Both the position numbers and the translations under genes were made by a program. Of a stretch of DNA of 31,410 bases, positions 1 to 10,790 are shown one piece after another (position 1 is the stretch's first letter; each line of letters begins with the position of its first letter). The notes under the pieces are model-generated. The model ran no database searches. It was not told the origin of the DNA and saw only the letters and a program-made list of their open reading frames with translations. The DNA is from Hirudo medicinalis (lineage: Eukaryota; Annelida; Clitellata; Hirudinida; Hirudinidae), in contig MPNW01000190.1 in assembly GCA_011800805.1 (NCBI GenBank), positions 16,961 to 48,370 on the forward strand, read 5' to 3'.

Positions 1-959
1 AATTTAAGTTATTTAGACAGAGAAAACATACAGAACTGAATGCCCAACAGGATCCACAGTTACCCTGAAATTATTTTAAATGATCCAAAACTTGAATGAA
101 TTTCAATGAGTTAATGAAAGAAAATATGGATTTTTACATAAAATAATATTAATGATAAATATTGCAAATTACGCAAGAACTCAGAAAGTTACCTCGAGTG
201 AATCAGTGGTCGTGCGGCTGTTTATTATGCGAATTTTCGGTAATTTTACGAAATTTATTGTATTTTGTGGTCATTTCGCGACCCCTGCATTCCATTCAGG
301 ATTGTGAGTTATTGGTGACATAAAAGTGGAAAACCGGAAATTGAGGGGTTAAAATTTCGACATTAACGAATAATAAGAATCAGAAACAAGTCTGGCTGTA
401 AGAGCTTTCTAATCAACACCTTCCAAGGCTCTGAGGCATTGAAGCATCCTGAAACTCAGAATATTGAAATATCACCCATAGCTAATCATCCAAAAGAAAT
501 GGATAACAGCGGCAGAGTTATAATAGATAGTGCAGTCAAAATGAAACAGTTTGTGATCGAACGCTATCAGATGATTCATCTGGATAGCATATAGTTATCT
601 GACCTCATAAGCGATAAACAAAAAAAACGATTCAAACAAAAAGCACGATGATAAAGAGTATGGAAGATGGATCTCTACTCGAATTCCAATAGCAGGAAAC
701 CAATAGAAACACCATCCGGGAGTCGCGATGAGACAATGCAAGGAAGAAACTACACTCGCATCGAAAATAAATCAGGTGATAAATTATGCCGAATATTCCC
801 TAAAACAAAAATGCATCTGTTACCAAGTCTCGTCCATAGGCTTATACCTATTATAGGCTTATTACCTTTGACGAGGTCTCCCTTGGTTCTTTGACTTCCT
901 CAAACAGCGTAATTAGAGGAATTACTGTAGAGAATTAAGGCATTGGTTGCTTCTTCCAA
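1..959. other. intergenic, nothing clearly recognised
   Basis: No convincing exon, RNA gene or repeat boundary is visible. A 75-codon open frame at 667-894 has no recognisable domain. The stretch may be the decayed 5' part of the R2-like element that follows. Confidence 0.4.
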
Positions 960-1860
960 AGAATGACCCAATCCCATTTGATCATGCTCCTGTTAAGTCT
1001 GGAGGTTTAGAAATTCTTCAGCTCAGACAACGGGTGCATGGCCTCGAATAAGAGATAGACATAGATCTTCTCTGAGACAGGTCACAGAAAGAATGAATTT
1101 ATGACGGATGTTCTGAGAGGCAACACTCTGATCATGAGAGAGTTACGGAAGTTTGGAACAACGGTGGCAAAGCAATCAAAACATGGAGAGAGGCAATCAT
1201 CAGAGAGCCTTTATAAGACCGTAGACGGGTACGGATTAAGATCATTTTGAATGACTGGATTGCAGCTGCTGTCCCCAGAATTCCATCCACCCAATACATC
1301 AGACGCATGAAGATCCGGGCTGCCGCCTGCCTTATAGACTTTGATCTTCGAGTTGGAACCCGCAGGCTCCCACATGATGTGAGGATGGATGTCAATCTCT
1401 GGGGCGGGCACACGATTTAAAAATGCCAAAGAACGGATGACGCACTAAATGAGAGCCATAACGTTGCTATGAGAGGATTGAAAGAACAAATACTGAAAAG
1501 AAAAACTGAAAGAAAAACACGTACTGTTGTGACTAAAGAACGAAAATAAAGATTCCCCTCAGAGCAGGGACTTAAAATACCAGATCTGGTAAAAAAAATG
1601 CCTGGAAAAGCTACAACTACATAGTGTGTGACGTAGGAGCCTTCATATACAACTAGAGAGGATTGATGGCTGAAAAATCGTTCAGGTTCTGGAGAGGTTG
1701 CGGCATACCAAGATTAAGCCTCGTGAACATTGGGCTCTCTGCTCTCCAACATTCTTACAAAATATGGAGAGCACGTAAGTGCTACCGAAAGAAGAACAGA
1801 TCTGTTAAAATGACTGCGAATTTACAAAAACATTGATCGTTGATGTTGCAGTTCTTGGTG
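960..1860 (+). mobile_element. degraded R2-like non-LTR retrotransposon remnant (RT tail and endonuclease region)
   Basis: Broken + strand frames carry pieces in the order expected for the C-terminal half of an R2-type LINE. First, near 975-1045, comes a segment reading HAPVKSGGLEILQLR, like the 'GGLGI..LR' element after the RT core. Next, near 1296-1420, comes a stretch with IRRMKIRAA and LRVGTRRLPHDVRMD, like the conserved segment before the zinc knuckle. After that, near 1570, GLKIPDLV is followed by a VCDVGAF fragment, like the PD...D of a restriction-like endonuclease. Stops and frame changes interrupt all of it, so it is dead. The N-terminal RT domains are not recognisable upstream. The match rests on remembered motif patterns; another restriction-like-endonuclease LINE clade is possible. 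Confidence 0.42.
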
Positions 1861-2251
1861 ACTGTTTCCTTTTCTCAATTCATGTGCAGCAGGGTGGAGT
1901 TAAAAAATAAAATTTGATTTTCTAAATTCCAATAGTTAAATAAAGTTGCCTTTTGAACTTAGAAACACTTTTTTTTAATTAGAATTTTTAATTTTCATAT
2001 TCAGCTCCCCCAATGATATGGAGTTAGGGCAACCTTTTATTAAGAAATGTCAGTTTCAAACATCTCTTGATCCATGCATAGCATAGATTTAGATTTTGCG
2101 GAAACTTTAGAACTTTATGCATGTTAATGAAATGTAATGAGAAATATTTATTAGCAATATTTCCTAAATTCAAGATGTTGATGAAATTCACAATAATTCC
2201 CATAGGTTCATGTTTGAAAGATTTTACGGAGTAATTGTTAAAGAGGGTGAC

Positions 2252-2300
2252 TTAACCCTTGGATGCCTAAGGGGGGGTACAATTGTACCCCAGAGTTTCC
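2252..2300. mobile_element. possible piggyBac-type terminal sequence at a TTAA site
   Basis: TTAA at 2252-2255 is directly followed by CCCTTGGATGCCTAAGG and then a perfect 18-bp palindrome, GGGGTACAATTGTACCCC (2274-2291). PiggyBac-like elements insert at TTAA and usually start with a CCC-rich terminal repeat. No matching inverted end was found before 3178, so this is either a solo end or chance. Confidence 0.3.
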
Positions 2301-3177
2301 TTTTTTGAAATCCTAGAATCACTTTTAGAAATTTTGTCCTGAATTTTTGTGAGAATTATCTTCAACATGTGTTTGATNGTTATTTGTAATCAAAAATAAA
2401 AAATATTAAAAAAAGTCAATGTCGTTACTTTAATTATATTAATTTATTATATATTTCGCTTATTTCGATGCATTCTATTATGTTGGCGTCCTGCCAACGC
2501 TCATGCATGCATGCATGCATAATTAATTCAAGGAGGCGTTAGCTGCACGTAACGCACGGCTGCCTATATCTATTATGTTGTTATTTTTCTTTCCTGAAAT
2601 TGTTTATATATAAATTAGTCCGAATCTTTGCAAGTGGAGCCATAGTAATTAACTATTTGTTTTTATTATTGATTTATGTGGTTTAGCGGGACTTGTAGGG
2701 ACACTCTAAATTTGCTTTTAGTTTGCTCTCTTAATTTATTTGCTTGAAGAATTTATCTGAAATGATGATTTTTTTGTCGCATCAATAGTGTTTATAGTGT
2801 TATTAATTTATTTATTAAATAGTAATATATTTCGCCAAAATTTATTTATTCAATTGTTATTGTTTACAATTCCACTTTTAGAATACCACAATACCACATG
2901 TTTTGAATTTGATGTACGAGCTGCTGGCATTTGAATGAGAGTGGAATTATAATTTAATTAGTACCTGCGTTATTTCTTGCCATTTTGTCTTGGACAGTAA
3001 GTAAGCTAATGCAAGGAATATTTTCGAAATGGTGGTTAAACGAGAACGGCTTAAATGTTTTTGAATGGTAGCAATGTGAATGTAGTAATAATTAGCCTCA
3101 TTTTGTTGTTTATAGGGTTTCAAACACAAAGGAAATATTTGTTTGTCTACATGAGATATATCTCATAGATTTAAAAG
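2292..3177. other. AT-rich intergenic region upstream of METTL15
   Basis: AT-rich sequence with no coding signal. It contains a short CATG tandem run (about 2502-2520) and a GC-richer patch just after it. One ambiguous base lies at about 2378. The METTL15 promoter must lie in or near the last few hundred bases, but no TATA or initiator can be singled out. Confidence 0.45.
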
Positions 3178-5876
3178 ATGAATCTGAGGTATTTTGCAAG
3201 AAATATTTGTACATCCGTTGTTCCTCAGGCAAGGTATTTGAGTACATTGCCTTCAAGTGATTGTGTTAACAAAGCACTTGACAAAAAAGCAAAGTTGTTG
3301 CACAGTCCAGTTATGGTTAAGAAAGTCATTGAATTGCTGAATCCACAGCCATCTCAAGTACGCTCATCTGACGTCCAAGCTGTTTCAATTATTTTTGCAA
3401 GAACATTTTAAATTAGTTTAAAAATTGCATTATTATTATTATTTTGGTTAAAGAATATTTTGGACATGACCTTTGGAGCTGGAGGTCACACTAAAGAAAT
3501 TTTGAGAAAATGCCCTGAAGTTAATTTGTTTGCACTGGATCGAGACCCATTGGCATACCAACTAGCAAAAAATTTGTCTGAGGAAAAGTATGCATTTCAC
3601 TTACAATCATTTATTAATTATAATAAATTTTATTTTGATAAAAGTTAATTATTCTGATTTGTTATTATAGTTTTAAAATTCCACCTAATAAATTATTTTA
3701 AAGTGTGATACGATACGATATTATATATATAGATCCTGCACGGACAACTTTTAAATCATTCTCCATCAAATGCTCCTCGGATTTATCGTAATATACCAAT
3801 TGAAATTAAGTCATCTACCTCAGCCTCAGTATTCAAACATCTATATAAATCACGTTTACTGAATGCGTAATATTGATACTCTGATCTAATTCTGTAAATA
3901 CTACCACAATTTTTTGTACTTGTACAATTGTTTTATGTACAATGTTATGTAGATTCTATGTGGGCGGCCCAATTAGTCGGAACAGTGTTCCCTTCGGGTG
4001 TCATCGGAATTTTTTTGTACCTGCTTGAATTTTGGTTTATAATTTTCGTGCATAAGATGACCTCAAGAAATGAATGAAATTATAATCATGATGTGATACG
4101 ATATGACATGCTAGTTTTCAATTTGCGAACTAATTCCATAAGCTGAAAATTCTAAACACAGTGCTCGGGTCAAACCTTTGCTGGGTCGATTCAGTGAAGT
4201 CAGGAGGTTGCTGAAAGGGTTGTACGGGATCACGTCAGTCCACGGAGCAATTCTTGATGCTGGGGTTTCATCGATGCAGTTTGATGATGCTCAAAGGGGA
4301 TTCTCGCTCAGCAAAGACGGGCCGATCGACATGAGGATGGACCAAGATAGGTGGATTGGATTTCCTTTACGCTGTTTATAATCTATAGATAAAAGATGAT
4401 CTGTAAGTATTTTATGAAGATTTTTACTCAATGTTAAAAGAAATTATGCTATAAATTTTCACATGAAGTAATGAGAACATTAATCTGCTATTTTACACGT
4501 GATGCCATACTTTACGCGCGAGATTTTGGTTTTGGATGTTCCCAAATGTATTCTGTTCAAATTTGTCAATTTTAAAATAATGATTATTTATTTATTAATA
4601 TGGCTTGGGAAGGAGCGCCATGTAAATGGTTAACAAGAATCGCCTCTGACTTATGGCTCTATATAAATGAACTACAATTACAATTAATATCAGAGACAGC
4701 AACCAGCCGAGTGCCTACGACGTCATCAACAACATGAGCGAAACGAACTTGGTCCGGATAATAAACAAATATGGCGAAGAGGGGCATGCTAAGCCCATTG
4801 CAAGGGCCATTGTTGACCACAGGTATGCCTATGGCCCCATTAAAACCACTCACATGTTGGCAGATGTCGTTGCATCCTCTTTTCCAGGGTGAGTGAAACT
4901 GACTCGTTTGCCTGTGTGTTGCACTTTTGAACAATTTCTTTCTAAATGAGTGGCATACTTCATTGCTTGTTTATACTTCGAATTTGTTTTCTTTTGAATT
5001 TGTCAAATGAATGGAAATTGGTGAAATAGATTGGATACCTTTAAGTTTGAAGGTGTAGTCGTTTCTTATTTTCTCAGTAATTAATTTAATATTTTTCATT
5101 AATTTTTTATTATCCCCTGTGATCGGTGACATTGAAGTTGATCAAGATCAATATCATCACTAACAACAACTCATAACCAACATCATTATTTCAATAGCAG
5201 TGCTTATTAATATTATATATTTATTATATATTTATGTTTAGTACGACAACTTTAATACAATATTCCACAAGGTACTTTCAGCTATTCTCAGCATCAATGT
5301 GGTGTTTAATTTTGTAATTGCAGTAGCTTTGATTATTAATTATTATAATTGCATTAATTATTTATTGCCAAGTAATTAATATTATTACTATTGAAATTTT
5401 AAGCTTTCTAAAATTTTTCATTGAACTGAACTTCAGTAACATTTGTAATTCTTTTCAGAGAGGCCTACAGGTTTGACAAGCTCAACAGACCAACCCATGT
5501 GGCCACAAAGACCTTCCAAGCCATCCGAATATTCGTCAACAACGAGCTGAACGAACTGTCTGCAGCCATGGAAGCTGTTTACAACTTGCTCATTCCGGGG
5601 GGAGTTTTTGTCGTTCTAACTTTTCACTCGCTTGAGGATCGCATCATCAAAAGACATTTCCATGGCATCGCCCTGGATGAACCACCAAACATGAACCTTA
5701 GGAGCATGAGGAACAGCAATAAACTTGTGGAAAAGGAGGTCTTGGAAAATTACCTGGAAAAGAAATGGAACGTGGTACTGAGAAAAATCACCCTGCCGAC
5801 AGATGAGGAAGTGGAAGCCAATCCGAGGTCTAGATCAGCCAAATTGAGATTTGCTTACAAACCTTTGACTGACTAG
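3178..5876 (+). CDS. METTL15: METTL15: mitochondrial 12S rRNA N4-cytidine methyltransferase (RsmH/MraW family), five exons
   Basis: Family role: SAM-dependent N4-methylation of a cytidine in the mitochondrial small-subunit rRNA, needed for mitoribosome maturation. Exons: 3178-3357, 3454-3587, 4162-4350, 4694-4888 and 5459-5876. All introns are GT-AG and every junction keeps phase, giving about 371 aa (human METTL15 about 407, bacterial RsmH about 310). The N-terminus, [13 protein letters not shown] with a following RYLST, is basic and free of acidic residues, as in a mitochondrial presequence, and supports this start. SAM motif I is [10 protein letters not shown] (residues 64-73), followed by DRDP (89-92). 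Further family signatures are [15 protein letters not shown] and DGPIDMRMD in exon 3, [16 protein letters not shown] in exon 4, and [27 protein letters not shown] (about 288-294) and [12 protein letters not shown] in exon 5. The gene looks intact. Intron 2 carries a LINE insertion. No AATAAA is obvious just after the stop. Confidence 0.95.
3716..4091 (+). mobile_element. 5'-truncated LINE (CR1/L2-like RT C-terminus plus 3' UTR) in METTL15 intron 2
   Basis: A + strand open segment ends at a TAA near 3870 and contains [27 protein letters not shown] and [14 protein letters not shown], the usual C-terminal pattern of LINE reverse transcriptases. About 220 bp of 3' UTR follows. The segment is flanked by identical 12-bp direct repeats, TGTGATACGATA, at 3704-3715 and 4092-4103. 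These are best read as the target-site duplication. Only the last ~45 codons of the ORF are present, so it is a dead-on-arrival copy. Confidence 0.7.
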
Positions 5877-7193
5877 AAATGAAAGAATTATTGAATTGAT
5901 TGTTGTTAATCATTGAAGGGATTTTTAAGAATCAAAATTGACGCGTTTTCCAGGCTGTCCGAGGCTTGTCGCTGTTGGGTAACAATGGAGCTGTGCGACG
6001 GTAGCGCGCTTACCGCGGACGCATTTTTCGATTCGCTGGTCTTCAAATCATCTGCTAATTTTTGAGCCATTACGAGAGATAATTTGGCGAATCCGGCTTG
6101 CTAGATAATGATCGAAACGAGAATTAATCGGGTCAGACTTTGAAGAGTGTCCTTGCTTCGGTGCGCGCATGTTGATGGATTGCTAGGAAGGACTGGATAG
6201 AAATTAGAGGGCCACGCATTTGCTGCGAGATTACTCACAGGGAGCTGCAAGCCGAAATAGTTCTGACTGTTGTTCATCAATGAAGTTGAGCTTCTTTCGT
6301 GTTATCCACGTCGTCAATTGGATTGTAGTGGAATAGGGACGGGTTAATACCAGGTTAGCATGTGGTTTTTTGCGAATGTGTCTGTAGTTGGTATTAATTT
6401 TATTTGATTTAAAAGATCCAATCGATACTGTCCGCATAAGAAATTAAGCAGCACTGTCTCACTGCAAGGGCTTGAATGAAATTCGAAGGCGGTGGTTTTG
6501 TGTTAGTGTTTTGTTGGAGTGAATGGTTAGTCAGTGATTTTTACGCTTGAGTCTTTTCTTGAAGGGCTGTAACTTTTGCGGCTGAGGAAATGATTAACGT
6601 TGATATGAATGAGATAGGTTGATTCACTGTTGCGTTGTTTCCTGATAAATTCTTCTTCGGTTTCATGCATTATCTGTATTCTCCTTCTCATATTAAAGAT
6701 TCGTGGCATCGATAATAAGCTTGGTTTTGCTAAGAAGCGAGTCGTTTGTTGCAGTCTTGATGCCTTTTTAGCAGTTCTGAATTCAATGCTCCGGCTCGTC
6801 TAAGGAAGCTTTTTATGCATTTTATTTTGGTCTCAGTAATATTTTTTCAGCGGCCTTGTGCTCGCTTTTGGTTGTTTGAGACTCAACTTAATTTGACCTA
6901 TTAACATTTAGAATGTCGAGGAACTTTCAACCGCATGGTTGAAGGAAGATTTATTTATTTCTTATCGTTAATATTTCGCATGACTTAACAGCGCTTTAGA
7001 ACTAGGATGTTTATCTTAATAATTAGCCTTCGCCGGTAAATTGGTGTGATAAGTCGAAGCGTTGGTCCTGGGCGAGGCTGAGAAACCAAGATTTTTGATT
7101 TTGAATAATTTGTACAAGATTCTTAATCATTAATCGTTATCAAAGTGCACGGGTTGGATAATTCGGGATTTATTAGCAGCATTTTTGCTTGCA
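5877..7193. promoter_or_regulatory. intergenic region between METTL15 and the MRL gene; probable promoter/5' UTR zone
   Basis: No coding exon is recognised. The part from about 5940 to 6240 is visibly richer in CpG than its surroundings (several CGCG, CGAC and CGCGC steps), as often seen near animal promoters. The first coding exon of the MRL gene is preceded by a good splice acceptor (TTGCTTGCAG ending at 7193), so at least one non-coding 5' exon is expected here. Its limits cannot be set from sequence alone. Confidence 0.3.
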
Positions 7194-7207
7194 GCCCTTT
7201 GACAGCT

Positions 7208-8382
7208 ATGGACGTTGTAACAGCCAGCAACATAGAAAAAGAGCAAGATTTAAAGTCATGGCTAGAGCATCTAAACGATACAGGAGAATGTGTAAGTGTT
7301 TGTGTTGCTTTTGATAAAAAGCTTCTGTATTGTGGTCGTGTCGACGTTCAAACAAGCGCAAGGACAATTGGTGGAGGCAGATGTCCAACATCTGTGTGAT
7401 GCCTTTGTATGCTCTCAAAACGAGCTGTGCCGTAATCTCATCATTTGTTTCTCCAGACTGCGAACATTTTTAATGGCGTGAGGCATCCAGCATGAAACCC
7501 ATGTCCTATTTTTGACCTTGATTTCGTTGCTAGATAAGCACAACGTGTTTTCGTAAGGTTTCATAGCGCACGGTTTTAGTGAGTGAGAGTTTATCTGAAA
7601 ATGCATATTTATAGCACTTTTTCATGTTTTCTGTTGCCTTGAATAGCTCAGTAATTAATTATGGAAGTCATGGTCTTGACCTGATATAACTTTGCTTGAG
7701 GTAATTAGACAAATGAAGTGATTGCTGAAGATCTCTTGTTAGAACACCCAGGGTTCTTTCTTGGTAAAAATATCTCAGCATTTTTGAAACCATTCCCCAC
7801 TGATATTTATTCTGTTATAGGTCTGGTTAATATGAGAAGTTGGTTTGACTAAATTAGAAGTTATAAAGTCAGTTTAGGCTGAAACTATAATTTGAAATTC
7901 ATCAACAAATACATTAGACCTAAGTCATCTTCACCAATTTTATATTTAATGAATAAATTTCATTTTTACCTCTTAAGAATTCTTTGGTACTTCATTGTAA
8001 TGATGTTGTCATTTGTTTGTGGCGCTTGTTGTGAAGTTCAGCCATGAAAAAGTTGCAGATTATTCAGGATTTAAAGGACTTTCATCAACATTTCTTTTTT
8101 AATCCCAGTGGTTCCCCAACAAATACTTCAGCCTCTGCCAATTAAAACTCTTAAATGTTGTGGAATGTGAGGTTCTTAATGTTGGAAGTTTGTTGGAAAT
8201 GTGAATCCAGTCTCTTTTAACAAGATTTCAGTTTGATGAACGGTTTGTTGTTTCAACGTGTGTTCTTTGTCTCACAAGGTCGGTCCCATGGTTCTCCAGG
8301 GTTTTGATGATGCTCCATTAACAGGTTGGGGGCAGGTATTTACATAATTTACATAAATGCATAAATTAGTGGAGCAACATAC

Positions 8383-8434
<52 letters not shown>

Positions 8435-8478
8435 CGACGACGACGACGACTGACGACGACGACGACGATGATGATGAG

Positions 8479-8509
<31 letters not shown>

Positions 8510-10750
8510 ATGATGATGATGACTNCTCCAGGGTTGTTGATGATGATGATGGTAGTGGTGGTGGTGGTGATGATGATGGTAGTGGTGGTGATGATGATGA
8601 TGATGGCGATGGTGATAACAGATGTTTGCTAATGGAGGTTTTCAGAATTTTGAAAACAGGAACTTTGATGGATTAATTATGTTTATTGATATCTTTCCCA
8701 AATTTAAAGCTAAAATTTTCTCATATTTTCATATTGTGCATGTTAAATTAGCACTTCTGGATTTTATTGCTTAATTGATGGTGATAATTTTATTATTATC
8801 TAATTACCTTGTAATTATGATCCAATTGAAATATTTTCAGGATGAAAGACAAAGCATCATCAGCGAATCAAATGGGGGCAAAACAAGTATGAAGAAATGT
8901 CTAAAATCAGATCTTCTTATCAGTGATGCGTGTTTATTGACATGATTTTGAGTTTGTCTGCCTGGCAGGTCCTTGGAGATAAAATAGGCCTTTTGAAATC
9001 ATTCAATATGGATTAATTATACATTGCTATCAGTAGTTTAATAATCTGTTGTTGTTGTTGTTGTTGTTATTACTGATGTTGTTGTTAATTCTGTTTTATT
9101 GTTATTTTCAGCCTTTATTTAGAATCAGATATTGATTAGTTAGACAGATATATTATTGTTATTCAGCATCTACTTGTATTAGTAATAATGCTATGACTTG
9201 AATGGAATATTACATGTACTGAAAGTCCTTGGAATTGCTAACAATAACAATATATTGCAACAAGTAAATGGATTCATTCTCTGCAGACTCCAGATTTGAA
9301 TTTGACACCATACTGGGTGAACTGGATGACTTGGAGAAGCAGTTTGATGCTGAAAACAACGCCACAAACAGTCCTCCTCAGACGGAAGGCACCTTCAAAC
9401 CATCCACCGACACGAACTTGCCAAAAGCATGTCCCCCGAACATGTCTCAAGCTCTCGAAGAGTTTTCTCTCATCAACTCCCAACTGGAAGATGTGCTGAA
9501 CGACCTGGCAGGGTTTGTGACCAAACCCCCGGAGCCCATAAAGAGTCCCCCCATCACGAGGGTTAAACCACCGCCTCCTCCCGTGCCCTCCAAGAGCAAC
9601 GTGCAGGCCCTCAAGACCCAGCAATCCTTTGAAGGCGATGCAAAGATTCCACAGGTAATGAGTCCTCCCGTACGACCTGCTCAACCGATTACAGGGAATG
9701 GTTTGATGACCGATCGACAATCAATTCTTCCCGATCACAAACCAATTGAAAAGAAGCAGGAAATGAGGAGGTCTGATTCTCCTCCTATCATCCAGGTATT
9801 TCCCAATGAATATTGAGTGTTTCCTGAATGTGTGGATTGGGATCTCATGATTATTCATTCTGTTATGTGTAATAATTATACATATTTATTTATTCATATT
9901 TATTCATGTACTAAATTTGTTAACTGCAATGTGCATAGAATGCTAGTAGTGAAATGAATGTGCCTGAAAATGATTTTGTTTCGTACAAATTAGTATTAAG
10001 TACATTTAAATATTAAGAATAAAACTGTAAAAGTAAACTTATAAGGTAATTAATTCATTGTAATTCTCTCTTGAAAGGAAAACATTATTGAGTTATAACT
10101 CACTTGGTAAGAGTTTTCTGCACTCATTTCTCAATAATGTACCAGTGGATGTTTCAACTTCCATTTATTAGTTGAAATTCTATCAACTCATAATAATGTA
10201 ATATAATTTAATAAAAACTAAATAATATAATTTAATAAAAATTATTTAATATAATTTAATAAAAATTATTTAACATAATTTAATATAAAGCGTTTATTTC
10301 AATGTTAAAGTTTCAATTTATTAGCGTTCGCAATACTTTGGTGACATTCATTCCGTTGAATTTCCACTGAGAAGTTGTGAATATTTCTTCAAAAAGCAGC
10401 TTAAAAATTATGAATGCATTTCAACAATCAGAGTCAAATATTGTCTTCAATTTTGTTTTTATTTCTGCTAATGTTTTATCATCTTTCCACAATTAACAAG
10501 CATTAATTAATAATCAACTGACTTTGGAAAATCTTAAGAGCATGTTCTTGAGGTTTTGCAAAATCTTTTGAGTGCTTCCAAAATGTTGGCAAAAGTGGCT
10601 GCTGTATTCCAGCAATATTTCTGAGTAGAAATGTTCAAGCACTTATTTATCGTTGAAGAATAAGTATTTATTCAGTATTAATGAGTTGGCACTTACCTCA
10701 GCAATTATGAATTCTCCTTCATCAAGTTTATAATAGTAATAATAAGCCTT

Positions 10751-10790
<40 letters not shown>

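Noticed and set aside
8382..8615. CRISPR-like or minisatellite array
   Set aside because: Simple trinucleotide repeat without spacers; eukaryotic intron.
9274..9720. 148-codon minus-strand open frame opposite MRL exon 3
   Set aside because: It is antisense to a well-supported coding exon and has no domain; its openness follows from the codon pattern of the + strand.
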